From contig QANZ01035131.1 in assembly GCA_003254925.1 (NCBI GenBank), forward strand, positions 23,043 through 87,042: a stretch of 64,000 bases of DNA, read 5' to 3'. Both the position numbers and the translations under genes were made by a program. Of the stretch, positions 51,602-63,340 are shown in pieces; the stretch's first letter is position 1; each line of letters opens with the position of its first letter. The stretch comes from Chamaecrista fasciculata. Its lineage: Eukaryota; Streptophyta; Magnoliopsida; Fabales; Fabaceae. The notes under the pieces were generated by a model, which did no database searches, was not told where the DNA came from, and saw nothing but the letters and a program-made list of their open reading frames with translations.

Positions 51602-52429
51602 TCTATACTATATTATATGTGAGATGAGCTTTTTGTCAGGTCAAAAAAAAAAGGAGCCTTCTGGTCGTTTTCCCACTTATAATAAGATAAAAAATTACAT
51701 GTGATAAACTAGAAAAAGGGCAGGCTTACCTAGTTAACAAGTGTGGGCTGCAAGAGCAAGCTTGAGTATCAAAGTACCTACAAGAACTTCACATGAGGGC
51801 CCTGCGAAGAATACTCTGACGCTCAAGTTAGTATTTGAGAGATATGAGAGCAAGAGAATTCTGGTGAATAAGAAGTAGCTAACCTTTATCTGCTGGGTTG
51901 AGCTCTATTTATAGAGCAGGGTGAGAGTGGTGGCCAGCGCGCGGGGCGCACCACGTAGTCGAACACGATCTCCACCAACAAGAGTGGTGGAGACCGAGAT
52001 TTGCGGAGCAAGGCAATCGTGGGTGATTGCGTGTTGTGTTATAGGGTCGGCGCCAGCGGACAAGAGAACGTGGGTATGACCAAGTCCGTGGCCCACGATC
52101 TCCTCCAGCGAGGATGGAGACCGAGAATTGCGGAGCAGGGCAATCGTGGGTGATTGCGTGTCAAGTCTGGAGTGGGCGCCGTTATCCTGGTTGGATCACG
52201 GTCGCCCTTAAATGCGCGGAGGGGCATTTGACTGGTTCAAGTGCGCCCTAAAGGGTTTGGAGAGGAAAAGAGGACCGGAGCGAAGGCCTATTAGGCGTAC
52301 ACCCAAATAGTGATGTATCAACATGTAATTAAAATAAGAGGAAATTTATTATTTGATCCCTTTTTTTATTGAGTCAACGATTGGTCCCTCATTTATTTTA
52401 CATATATTTGTGTGCCCTAAAGCCCCTAG
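51602..52429 (+). mobile_element. Helitron-like element, copy 3, carrying a solo LTR
   Basis: Starts TCTATACTATATTATATGTG after A51601 and ends AAAGCCCCTAG before T52430. Same termini as copy 1 (7746-7916). The 'ccttctggtcgttttcccacttataataagataa' and 'acatgtaattaaaataagaggaaatt' blocks correspond to copy 1 in reverse. The extra length is a solo LTR at 51702-52320. No helicase or Rep gene. Confidence 0.6.
51702..52320 (-). mobile_element. Complete solo LTR with 5-bp target-site duplication
   Basis: 619 bp with inverted ends TGATA...TATCA, flanked by ACATG on both sides (51697-51701 and 52321-52325), the hallmark of an LTR left after recombination. Minus-strand TATA-like sequence (CTCTATAAATAGAGC, 51900-51916) implies transcription toward the left. 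GC-richer than the surroundings. Contains an internal tandem duplication (51963-52036 and 52092-52160). Confidence 0.8.
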
Positions 52430-55234
52430 TATATATATATATATGAGTACGTTTACTTTGGTAATGACGTAGTACTGAGTACAAAAACATATATATACTT
52501 TATCACACATAATTTATCTTTTTAATAATTTCATTAAATCATTATTGAGTTGAACATTAATTAATTTAATGTTATTCATATCAAAATATTAAATGAGAAC
52601 AATATAAAATAAATTCTTGATATATACTACAAAACTATGGCAATTATTTTCATATATAATAGGATGAAGATAATTAATTAATTAATTACCTAAATTGGAA
52701 GTATTTTGTAGATATTGGATGTATTATATTAATTAATCCTCAAACCACAAGATCAAAGCAGGAGGGAGGTCATGGTCACCCGTCTCTCTCATTATTTTTG
52801 TCTAGTAGTGATCTACCAACAATAAGAACATTTATTAATACTTGTGCTAAAACATATTTTAGTGATTTGTTAAATAAAAACATAATAATTAATTAAAAAA
52901 GGATATGGGGACACTAAGAGATAATAGAATAATAAAGGCCAACTTACAATTTTAGCCTTTTATCTTTTGGTTAGATCACAAATAAATTCATTATCTTTTT
53001 CTTTTTGCATATTCGGTCTTACATCTTTGTAAAAAGTTTTATTATTAGTCCTACTTCCATTTCCATCTATCTTCCTCTATTAACGCTAACGCGGCACACT
53101 AGCTGATGTGGTGTGCCAAAAGCTAAAGCGCAATTTTGGTCTTTTATTTTAATAATAAGTTGCAATCTAGTCTTTTATCTTTTTTTTTTTTGCAATTTTA
53201 ATCCTATATCTTTTTTAAAAGTGTCACTCATTAGTCTTAATAATTAAATATAGTTATATCTCTCTTGTTTAAGTTCGATTGTGACGAGTTCAGAGACAAA
53301 TTATTCTTGACAAATCCTTTATTTGTCTAATTAAAATCTCAATAAACATAATCAAATTTGACTTCCAAAATAAGTTGCTCATTTCATAGATGATGATAGA
53401 GGACATCATATCAAGAGATAATAAAATAAGGAAGCGAGCATGGAGTATATATTGTTTTCGTAAAATTAGTAGGAAAGTTTAAAAAGTCCAATAAGTGATG
53501 ACATTAGTATATAGTTTTAGTATTTATCAATTGCATTATAGGCTTTATCATCTTCTATTTGTTTGTATTGGGTGAAGAAATATGTTGTTTGTTATTTTGC
53601 TTTTAGAATGATATAGTTGCCATCCAGTGACTGAGGATTCCACAATATATATATACCCCTCACTTATTTTATGTGTAGGAATTTATGTTCATGTTCTATC
53701 CCCTCCCAACCCACTTTTGTGATTTAACTACTCATTCATCATAGAGTTGATATTATGTTGTGAAAGGATTTTAACAGTTTTTAACTTTAATTTTGACTTG
53801 AATAATGATATATTAATTTTTGCCTAAATTTTTTTTTTATAAACCAAGAGTATCTATTGTCGGGAACAGTGACTAATTTTTATGCCGTGAGGCCACAGAA
53901 TACTTTTCATTTCTAAAATTGAGATTCGAACTCCCACCACTTAGTTAAAAGACTAAATGAGAAACCACTAAGTCATACATGTAATTTTTTTTTTATTTGT
54001 CTAAACTATTAATAGAGCTGTATTTGCAATAAGCTAGGGTATGTAGGCCTTCAAAACACAGCCTCTCAGAAGTCATAACTCGTGAGGTGCGAGGAGGGAT
54101 AACGGAGCCGCAACAAGCGTTGTACGTAGAGAGACATTATTATATATTTATATACATACAGTTCCTTTACCGTTTTCTCTTTTCTTGCATGATATCAACT
54201 AATCTCAACTACAAGTAACAATTATAATTTTAGAAGAAAATAAAATTGAAATCAACTAAGAGAACAGCTAGATTAGATCAGGGCATCTAATTAAATGAAG
54301 CGCTATATATATTGATATATGTATGTATGCGGCACTTAGGATTTAGTGCCTATAACATATTAACAATGCAAGACATAAGGAATAACAAGAGGCCACGTCT
54401 ATTATTGGGATCTATCTCAGCACTAATTGGTGCAGGCTACAGATAACACAAGCACATAGTGTGGACTAAAGATAATTAATTAGTCAATTCATGAAGAGAT
54501 TTTATTCTACTATTCAATATATATAAATAAAAATGAATTGGTGCAGGCATGTCAAATTGAAAGGGACCGGCATAAAATACTGTATAGGCAAAGGTTTCTT
54601 TTTTCTTCAAACTTGATATTCATTTTTATAATCTATATTTGATATTAATTTTGTTTTTAAAATTTCATATTGATTTTATTTTTTATTTTAATTCTATCAA
54701 ATGACTCGACGTAACATTTTATTCATACTTTTAAAATTTATTGTCAAATATACCTCCAAAGTTTAAATATATATGCTATGGAATATGTTTGGAAAGTTTG
54801 GATTCATCTAATTAATGTCAAATGTGTCGTTAAAAATATATTATTATATTTACTTGAAGTTTATTGTTAATTTATTCAAGGGATCAAAGTTTGTGTAATC
54901 TGATAAAAATATTAGAACATGAAATTTTAAAAACAAAATTGATAATAATAAAACAAAGTTTAAGAATAAAATTAAGAACGGATGATGTAAAAATGAAAGA
55001 AAAAAAATTACTTAGGTTTGGCCTACAGCAATATAATTGTAGGATGGATTGGCATGGGGAATAAGTTGTATTTGGGGATTTGATGAAGTTGAGGAGGTAG
55101 CTAGCCCCCACAGAGAAAAAAGAAGGAAATGAAAAGAAAGAAGTAGGGGATTGTAATTTGTGAAATCATCAAAGAGGGAGTGAAAAGCAGTGAAGAGGGC
55201 GATCGAGGAGGATATATATATATAGGATAGAAAT
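52430..55234. other. Upstream region of the SHR-like gene; AT-rich with one SINE-like repeat
   Basis: 2.8 kb without a gene. 52940-53390 has 'cttttatcttttggttagatc' and 'atctttgtaaaaagtt' motifs seen in fold-back elements but only one arm. 53829-53980 is SINE-like (separate entry). 55213-55224 is a (TA)6 run just before the start codon. Confidence 0.5.
53829..53980 (-). mobile_element. Possible tRNA-derived SINE
   Basis: On the minus strand TGACTTAGTGG (box A-like, 53965-53975) is followed about 31 bp later by GAGTTCGAATC (box B-like, 53923-53933), then about 85 bp of body and an A-run (T-run 53829-53838 on the plus strand). No clean target-site duplication, hence moderate confidence. Confidence 0.5.
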
Positions 55235-56605
55235 ATGTTTCGGCGGAAGCAATTCCATGAAGAAGAAGAGGAGGGGAATATTATGGTTAATAATAATGGT
55301 AGTGATGAAGGAGCAGTCGTAGTAATAAGAGAGACGATGAATCATAATCATAATAATCATCATCATCATCATCATCATCATGATCAGAGCTGCAACAGCC
55401 GCACCTCAACGAGCCGCTCCACCGGTGACGACTCATCGGCAGTGGCAGACCCATCTAATTCGAAATGGGCGGCGAAGCTTCTTGTGGAGTGTGCCGTGGC
55501 CATCTCCCAAAACGACTCCCCAAGAATCCACCATCTCCTCTGGATGCTCAACGAACTCTCTTCCCCTTACGGTGACTCCGATCAGAAACTCGCCTCTTAT
55601 TTCCTCCACGCCCTGTTTTGCAAAGTTACCCACTCTGGCCTCCGCTCTTACAACACCCTCAACTCCCACTCATCCCACTCCTTCGATTCCGCCCGAAAAC
55701 TCATCCTCAAGTTCCAGGAGGTTAGCCCCTGGACCACCTTCGGCCACGTGGCTGCCAACGGAGCCATCCTGGAGGCCTTGGACGGCGAGTCCAACCTCCA
55801 CATCATTGACATTAGCAACACCCTTTGCACTCAGTGGCCGACTTTGTTGGAAGCTTTGGCCACTCGCAACGATGACACCCCCCGCCTCAAGCTCACCGTG
55901 GTCCTCAGTAGTCTCTCCATAGCCGGTGCCAATGTAATGAAGGAAGTGAGACAGAGGATGGACAAGTTCGCCAGGCTCATGGGCGTGCCGTTTCAGTTAA
56001 ACGTGGTCACGATAAGTGGTTTGAGAGAGCTGAGCAAAGAAGCATTATTGGGCAATGATGAGGATGATGAGGGTGAGGCCCTGGCTATTAACTGTGTGGG
56101 GGCGTTGAGGAGAGTGGAAGTAGAGGAGAGAGCGGGAGTGATTCGGATGTTCAAGTCCCTGAATCCGCGGGTGGTGACGGTGGTGGAGGAACACGCTGAT
56201 TTCACCACCACGGAGTTTGTGAAGGGGTTTGAGGAGTGCTTGAGCTTCTTCACTCTCTACTTTGATATGTTGGAGGAGAGCTTTCCGGCCACTAGTCACG
56301 AGAGATTGATGCTGGAGAGGGAGTGTTCTAGGAGCATAGTTAGGGTTTTGGCATGTGAATCATCAGGATCATCGGGTGAATGTGAGTCAAGAGAGAGAGG
56401 GAAGCAGTGGAGTGAGAGACTGAAGGAGGAGTTTTGCCCGATGCCCTTCAGCGACGACGTTTTGGATGATGTCAAGTCATTGCTCAAGAGATACAGACCC
56501 GGCTGGTCTCTCTCCCAATCCGATCATCCTCATCAATCATCGCCTGGAATTTATTTGAACTGGAAAGATCAACCAGTGGTTTGGGCTTCTGCTTGGAAAC
56601 CCTAG
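55235..56605 (+). CDS. SHR: SHORT-ROOT-like GRAS transcription factor
   Basis: GRAS regulator; SHR proteins in other plants pattern root ground tissue and vasculature, moving between cells and acting with SCARECROW in the nucleus. Single exon, 456 residues. Variable N-terminus with acidic run, H42-H49 histidine run and SRTSTSR; then LHR1 ([35 protein letters not shown], residues 77-131), VHIID core as LHIID (188-192), LHR2 ([19 protein letters not shown], 235-253), PFYRE region (331-372, [17 protein letters not shown]) and SAW ([25 protein letters not shown], 421-456). The [20 protein letters not shown] signature marks the SHR subfamily. It is shorter than Arabidopsis SHR (531) mainly at the N-terminus, resembling the second SHR clade of other dicots. 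An in-frame TAG lies just upstream; M17 at 55283 is an alternative start. Intact. Confidence 0.95.
   Translation: MFRRKQFHEEEEEGNIMVNNNGSDEGAVVVIRETMNHNHNNHHHHHHHHDQSCNSRTSTSRSTGDDSSAVADPSNSKWAAKLLVECAVAISQNDSPRIHHLLWMLNELSSPYGDSDQKLASYFLHALFCKVTHSGLRSYNTLNSHSSHSFDSARKLILKFQEVSPWTTFGHVAANGAILEALDGESNLHIIDISNTLCTQWPTLLEALATRNDDTPRLKLTVVLSSLSIAGANVMKEVRQRMDKFARLMGVPFQLNVVTISGLRELSKEALLGNDEDDEGEALAINCVGALRRVEVEERAGVIRMFKSLNPRVVTVVEEHADFTTTEFVKGFEECLSFFTLYFDMLEESFPATSHERLMLERECSRSIVRVLACESSGSSGECESRERGKQWSERLKEEFCPMPFSDDVLDDVKSLLKRYRPGWSLSQSDHPHQSSPGIYLNWKDQPVVWASAWKP
55357..55383 (+). repeat. CAT/histidine trinucleotide repeat inside the SHR-like gene
   Basis: Nine or so CAT codons in a row encoding a polyhistidine run, flanked by Asn-His alternation. 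Being a trinucleotide repeat in a coding region, it can change length without breaking the frame. Confidence 0.9.
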
Positions 56606-57440
56606 CTACCTACCTATTTATATATATACGCTTTCTTATTCTATATTTTTGTTTGGTTTTAGGGTTACAAGGAAATCAATTATTTTATACGAGGGTACGG
56701 GATGAAGATGATCATCTATATATATTAATTACCATGGCATATATATTGGGTGGTGTTTGTGCTTTAATTAGTTACTTACATCCAAACACCATACTGCAAA
56801 TAGAGATAGTGGAGGAAATTCAATGAACCAAGTGAAAGGATCATCATCTCTTCGATCGTGAGTCCATATTGAATAGTAGAATTACTAGAAAGGAGTGGAT
56901 ATGGATAAAGTCATAGAGGAGAAATTATAGGAATCTGGACTTTTCGTTTAACCTTTCTCTCTTGTGATCTTTTGCTTGCTTTTGTAATCTTTCTCCTGTC
57001 CCAGCTTCATTCTCTCTATCTACCATCACTCTGATCCATTAGTTACCAACACTTTTTTGCTTGGGAGTTTGTGTTGTCATGCTTTGCCATGATCTCTACA
57101 TGATCTTTTCACCTTTATTTATTACTTCTTCATTGCTACATACCTCTTGCTTTCGAGCTGTGTGCTTCAATTCCACTTTGTGACTTCTTTTTTCATCAAT
57201 TATTCCATGCTTTAACTTTCCTATATGCGCCCTCATATCCAATAATATAATTATATATATGTATTCTATATTTAACCTTACTTCATTTTCTCTAATTTAT
57301 TCCTCACACATATATACACACGTACTGCACATATAAATATTAACGAATGATCCGATCCTTGCAATATATAGCATTCATCCATCCAATTACATTCCAATAT
57401 ATATATGCTTGCTTGCAGTTGGCAGACCATCAGGATCACA

Positions 57441-57477
<37 letters not shown>

Positions 57478-58944
57478 AATATGAACTTGCTACTCCATAA
57501 TTACTCATGAGTATCCTTTTATTTATTATTCCTTCCGGCTTCAGTGGTCTCCTTAATTGATGTATATAATACTTTTCAGTTAATTGTTGATTCGTGTGTG
57601 AGATATATATATATGTATAATGAAAATGCCCATACACACAGAACAGAAGCACGATCTCTTTAATTTACTTCGCTTTACATATAGACTATAGTCATTATAT
57701 TGCCGAGCACCATTTCTTTTCGGGAAAAAGTCTTTTATATAGCTTTTAATAAAAAGAGTTTATTCTAGTTTTCACACGTACATATGAAAGAACCAAGTGA
57801 TCAATCTTTCTTGTATATATGCCATGTTCATATATCTACTACTTAACGTGTATGCCTGTATGGTAATGAAAAAAAAACTATATACAAAAATCTTTTTTTA
57901 AAAAAAAAAAGGTGAATTAATAACCCAATTTCTTAATTAATAAGTCAAACTCTTGATAGATAGCTAGCCTTATACACTTTTGAGTTTTGACTAATAATTA
58001 CGCTGTATGGAAATACTGAACAATTAAAAATTTATAGATATCTATTTAAAATATTTTTCTCTCCCGTATGTATATCAAACTAAAAACAGCTAAATAAATC
58101 TCATGGATATTAAAGAAAAAAAAAAGTCCTATTGATTTCTTGCTTGCAGATAATATATACAAATAAAGATTTAATTAATTAGTGGATTGATTATATATAT
58201 GCATACTTTTATGTTACGTCTTTATTTCATCCATGTATATATCCAATAATTAAATAGAGGATATATCTCACCATCATCAGACAGTTATTTATTCGAGAAA
58301 GAACAACGCTTGAGGATAGCCGAAATCATGAGATGGGATCCATATATATTGATGATCATTATATATATAAACCACACACATCAAATTTGATCTCATGTTG
58401 GCAAATTTCACATAAAATAATAAATAAAAATTAATTAACGTCGGTGCTTGATAATATATATAATTGTAGTGATCTAGAGATTGGCATATATATTTTTAAT
58501 TTTGTGCACATTAATAATTATTAAGATAGATAGATAGGGTGGGAAAGAGTTAGGGAAATTAAAGTACAGTGAAGCAAGTGTTGTACAGGCTTTAATTAGG
58601 CAACTTGGTGGAAAAGAGAGATCTCAGTGGGAAACATGAAAACGTACATGTTGTGTGATTTCTATGTAGTTATCAGCATCTGGAATTTTTGCATGATATG
58701 CATGGGCCACCACTATCATCCCACAGTTTTCCTTTCTTTTTTACTTTGTTTGCCAATAGTTTTTTGCTTTTCTGCAATTATATAAGTGATCATCTGATCT
58801 GATCCATGATGACTATAATTTTCAACATGTACACTTTATGATGATCATTTCTCACAAAGCTTCATTTATACACGGAACTGATGAACCGTTAAAAAGGCAG
58901 CGTCGCTTTGGGCAGAAACGTTGCCTATGCATGTTTTCTTTGTC
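56606..58944. other. Downstream of the SHR-like gene, AT-rich, no gene recognised
   Basis: Contains the 3' UTR and several (TA)n runs, the longest at 57446-57475. ORFs here are dominated by TA and have no homology. 58530-58620 is less AT-rich but featureless. Confidence 0.5.
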
Positions 58945-59425
58945 AAAATTTCATTTTGATCCTCAAACTATAAGGTGAATTGCATTTTGGTCTTTTTTTG
59001 GTTTTGTTTTTACATATATACTTGCATTTTCTTTATGTCATTGTTTTTGACATTGACAAGTGAGATGGACTATTTATGTGTCATAATATATTAGTGAGTT
59101 GGCAAAGAAAAAAGAAATTTTTCATTCTTAGTCACAAATGATAAATTTGTAATTGGTTATTCTTTCCAATAATAAAGAATTTTCTTTCTTTATCTACAAA
59201 CTCACATAATTAGAGCACATATTATGAGAGAGAAATAATACAGGTCAAGTATTCAACTAATTAAGAGATCGATAACAGTAAAAACTAGATTCGAACATCA
59301 CATTTTGAACTAATGATGAAATAAATGAAAAAAATTTAAGGATCAAAACAGAACCACAAAAAAAGTTTTAGGATCAAAACAAAACTCACCCTATAGTTTG
59401 AGGATCAAAATGTAGTTTTGACCCA
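58945..59425. mobile_element. Fold-back MITE, same family as 27152-27691
   Basis: Left end GTCAAAATTTCATTTTGATC then 'ctcaaactataaggtgaattgcatttt'; right end the complement 'aaaactcaccctatagtttgaggatcaaaatgtagttttgac'. About 480 bp, no ORF. Confidence 0.7.
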
Positions 59426-60284
59426 TTTTTTCTAAAAAGGTTGCTAAGTGCTAAAATTAGTTAACTGTTTGAAGTAACTTAAGTTAATTAGAAATTAATG
59501 CAAGAGGGAAAAAAATGATAATTAAGGGGGAGAAAAGGAAAAGGAAAAGGAAAAGGATGGCCCATGAGAGTCCTTGGTGGGTAACAAGAAGGTAGGGATT
59601 AAATGGGGATGTGGCCCTTTTGTGTTTCTAGTGACTTGAACAGCATATTTAGCTTGAATGACCAAAGCCTTCGCCTTGCCCTTTTCCTCTTTATGGTCCA
59701 ATTTTACATAGTGGCCAGCAGCTTTTCTAGATTTAGATTGGACTTTGCTGGTACTACATACAAACAACACTCTTCTATACCCGACTTGTTTTTGTTTGAT
59801 TATCACTAATTATTCACAATTTAAATCCCCCACTCTCTTTCCTTTTATATAGGGTTTAAACCCAATATATATATATATATATATGCATTACTTATTTTCT
59901 AACTTCCATATCTTTTTGGATTGGCTTGGAGTACTTATGAGTTATATGGTATCACAACCTCTAAATGTGCTGTCGGCCCATATGAATGGCCCAATCCATC
60001 ACGAGAAAAATGCTTGGAGGGCTTTGGAAAGGACCAAATTTACAAGATATCTTAATATTCTGACCAAAAACAAAGTAAAGAGATGTAATATCAAGTTGGC
60101 CTCTTTTGTAACTTATATTTATAATATATATAACTAGTGCCCAAGTAAGCCTAGTAAATAAGGGTATTTAGCTAGTTGGACTAATTCGGCAATTTGTTGG
60201 TTTGAGTTTATTTGAGTTGGACTGACAAATTGATTTATGTTTAAAATTTGAGTTCATTGTTTAAGTTTGGGTCATGAGTTTTAG
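59426..60284. other. Intergenic, no gene recognised
   Basis: Includes a purine-rich run of AAGGAAAAGG repeats (59534-59558) and a (TA)n at 59867-59883. Overlapping ORFs on both strands at 59520-59810 have no recognisable domain. Confidence 0.45.
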
Positions 60285-60295
60285 AATTCGTTGTC

Positions 60296-60480
60296 TATTT
60301 TTTTTTCCCAAGGTATCTCCCAATTTGATGAGCTAAGGACTAAGGCCTCCACGGATCTGAGCTCCATTTAAGGGTTTGTCGCTGGCCAATTGGTTGTTGC
60401 ATACACAAGGCAGGAATCGAACCTTCGACACTTATTTAAGTGACCTAGTGAGCTAACCATTAAACCAACCAAGCTTAGTT
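60296..60480 (-). mobile_element. tRNA-derived SINE with target-site duplication
   Basis: Minus strand: box A TGGTTTAATGG (60457-60467), box B GGTTCGATTCC (60413-60423, a perfect consensus), about 105 bp of body, then an A-tail (T-run 60298-60306 on the plus strand). The flanks AATTCGTTGTC (60285-60295) and AATTCTTTGTC (60481-60491) match at 10 of 11 positions, as expected for LINE-driven insertion. No coding potential, which is normal for a SINE. Confidence 0.8.
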
Positions 60481-60491
60481 AATTCTTTGTC

Positions 60492-61641
60492 AATTTAATC
60501 AAATTAAATCCGTCACCCTCTAAAATTAAAAATAAAGTTATTATTTTAATTATTTTTCACCTATTATATGTGGGTGTTGTGTCTCAATTGGACAAGGGTG
60601 AGAAACTGAATTGGCAATCACTTCTTCCTCCGGCAGGTTAATTAACCAAGTGGATTTGCTACTAAATTTTAGACAGTATATATGTAAACACAATAACTTT
60701 TTATTCTAATGTGGAAAATATAAAACACAAATCGTCTTGTTGGGAAAAAAAAGGCAATTGCGAAATTTCTAATATGGAAGATGTAAAACAATGCAGTAAA
60801 CTGTCATAAAAAGTCGGTGCTACGGTTTCAACAATCAATGATGTGAAGTTAAACTCTCTCCTCTTTACTCTTTAATGCAATATAAAGTGTAAACCCATTA
60901 TCCACCCATATTCTGCCACGTGTTTCAATCACAAAGCTGGATTCATGTGTCGGCGCTCCCCCTCCCCCAATCACAAAATCTTCTCTCATTATTCATTTTC
61001 CATTTTGTTCATGCTAAATTTAGTAAAAATCATTCCTCAATTTTTATTTTACTAATTAACCTTATATATAATTTTTTTCATTTAATCCAATTCAAACTTC
61101 AATATTATTCTTAAATAAATCAAAATTTTGTTTGCTTCCTTTATATATAAGTAGATTTGTTTTATCTTTTTTGTCAAACTATTTATAGTCATATTTTTTT
61201 TATTTAATTGTAACTATCAAGAGATGATATATATTACATTAAGTCTCTAAAGTGATGTACTCGTTTCATAATTAAACAAATGAAATTCATCATATTTTTT
61301 CGTTTTAAGTTTAAATATAACGAGTTTTGAATTGTAATTTGTTTTTAACTAATTTTTTTTTCATCAAACTATAACCGTTGACAAATAAGATCAAATTATG
61401 TTCTAAAATTGAATTTAAAATTAACGGTATAAAGTTATAAAAATACAAAAAATCATTTTTAAGGAAAAAAAAAAGGTAAGGCCAAGTGAAATTTGACCTA
61501 TATTTAGAAGGTTTGAATAAAAACTTTACCTATATTTATGGGAATCATACAATTTAACTTTTGTTCACTACTTAAAAATAATACTTGTACTCAAAACAAG
61601 ACCTTTAACATTGAGGTCCAGTCCTCTTAGTTAACAATAAT
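60492..61641. other. Intergenic, no gene recognised
   Basis: AT-rich. 60900-61010 has some CT-rich, promoter-like sequence. 61160-61450 resembles one arm and part of the interior of the fold-back family at 42960-43450 ('ttttaagtttaaatataacgagtttt'). Confidence 0.45.
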
Positions 61642-62779
61642 TAGGGATGAGCACGGGTTGGGTTGGGGTGGGCTGAGGGGTTTTTCCAGCCCAACCCGCA
61701 CAACAATCTGCGGGTTGGGTTGGGTTGGGTTTTGAAATTTTTTTATCTCAGCCCGAACCAACCCAACCCGCGGGCCTGCGGGTTGGGTTGGGCCAACCCA
61801 CGGGTTGTGCCTCTGTCCATTTCCTTGACCAGACATCCCTGAAATTAAAATACAACCAAGATTAAAATTTTTCAAAATACAAGAAGAAGAAAAGAAGAAT
61901 TGATTCTGCAGCAAAGTTTTCAAAATACAACCAAGTTTCGCTCCTTTCTGCTTGAATCAATTCACTGAAACGAAAATCTAAATGAGTTTCGTTCATTGAA
62001 ACGAAAATCTCTACTTTAATTTTCGTTCACTGAAAATCTAAACTTGAAGTTAGTTTTCATTGTTTCAGTGAATTGATTCTGCAGCAGAATCAATCATGAC
62101 ACAAAAATAACGACTAGGCTTCAGAGAGAATGATTCGTGAAGAGGAAAACTAGAAAATAATGACTAGGGTTCGAAAATAACAACAGCCACACGAAAACTA
62201 AAGACAAGAATGAAAATCATGTACCTTCAGGAAAGAAAACGAGAACGACGACGATTTTGTGGAGGCGACGACGATTTTGGGTGTGGCGACGGCGATTCTG
62301 TAGTGCGATTTTGGGGCTAGCAGCTGAGAAGCGACGACGATTTTGGGAGGTGGCGACGGTGATTCTGTTATGGCGACGACGATTTTGGGTGGTAGAGCGA
62401 TTTTGGGGCTAGCGGCTGAGGAGACGAGAGAGTTGAGAGTGGAGAGTGATTCTGTGATCGTGTTTGTGAAGATGCCTAGTTGGAGTAAGAAAAATTAGGG
62501 TTTACAAAATGTGCGGCTAGATCTTTCCTTATACAAAATGGGCGGCTGAGATGATTCAGAATAATATATATAATAAAAATATATATTATATATATATGTG
62601 CGGGCTCGCGGGTTGGGTTGGGTTCACAACCCCTGAACCCGTAGCCCAACCCGCACACTTGCGGGCTCAATTTTTTTGAACCAAACCAACCCGCGAGACC
62701 GAACCAACCTAGCCCGCAGCTGCGGGTTGGGTCGGTTCCTGCGGGCTCGCGGGTTGGCGGTCCAACTTGCTCATCCCTA
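61642..62779. mobile_element. Complete non-autonomous hAT element
   Basis: 1138 bp with 12-bp inverted ends TAGGGATGAGCA / TGCTCATCCCTA and an exact 8-bp duplication ACAATAAT on both sides (61634-61641, 62780-62787), diagnostic for hAT. Subterminal regions are dense in GGGTTGGG and its complement (61655-61810 and 62595-62760). The interior holds tandem 'ggcgacgacgattttggg' units (62235-62410) and no transposase. Confidence 0.9.
62235..62415. repeat. Short tandem repeats of GCGACGACGATTTTGG type
   Basis: At least six imperfect units of GCGACGACGATTTTGG or GGCGACGGTGATTCTG in the middle of the hAT element, alternating with two copies of 'gcgattttggggctagc(a/g)gctgag'. Possibly a captured and amplified gene fragment. 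Confidence 0.6.
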
Positions 62780-62829
62780 ACAATAATACTCGTAATAAAT
62801 AATGGACATGAAAGTGATAATAGGCCCAA

Positions 62830-63340
62830 TAATTAGGAGGCCCAAATGGCAGAACATGCCCTTGATCCAGTAAACTACAAACCCACCAGATGGGTCACAT
62901 AGGCGTGAATGCCCTACATCTCGCTTAGCCAAGGACGCCCACAGCCACGGGAAATGGGCATCTACGCACCAACAAATAAGGAAACATTCCCTGAATCAAT
63001 CAGGAACCAATCAAGGATCGCTCAAGATACGCTGTCAATCAAGGCAAGTCAATCAGAGATCCTTCCCCTCGATAGCGCCTTGGTCATCAAGGCACCTTTC
63101 ACAGAAAAGGAAATTACGTGGGAACCAAAGATCACAATCAGATCAGCCAGGATCACAATCAAGCATCCAGACATTTATGGCGAGATCACGCCAGATCATC
63201 CTCAGCCAGTATAAAAGGTTAACCCTTCACATTGGAAAAAGGTACGCTCTATACTCAGTCAATTGACCTTATTGAGCTCATAACCCTTACTAACTTAAGC
63301 ATGAAGGTGAATGGGCCACCCTCTCTGTTTTTTTTAATTA
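62830..63340 (+). mobile_element. LTR-like promoter fragment
   Basis: GC-richer than its flanks, with TATAAAAGG at 63210-63218 preceded by about 350 bp without introns or a conserved ORF and followed by 'ggtacgctctatactcagtcaattgaccttattgagctcataacccttac', a style common for LTRs of plant Ty3-gypsy elements (from memory). The 101-codon frame at 62909-63214 has no homology. The ends and target-site duplication were not found. Confidence 0.45.

Noticed and set aside
55380..55922. 180-codon ORF overlapping the SHR-like gene, and antisense ORFs there
   Set aside because: Shadow frames of a GC-rich coding region; the main frame has every GRAS motif.
59522..59809. Overlapping 94-codon (-) and 68-codon (+) ORFs
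   Set aside because: No homology, domain or promoter; C-terminal Ser-Phe repeat comes from a purine-rich run.
60413..60467. Functional tRNA gene
   Set aside because: A and B boxes are present but the arms do not pair as a cloverleaf and an A-tail plus duplication marks a SINE.
62909..63214. 101-codon ORF
   Set aside because: Lies in an LTR-like promoter fragment and ends at its TATA box; no homology.
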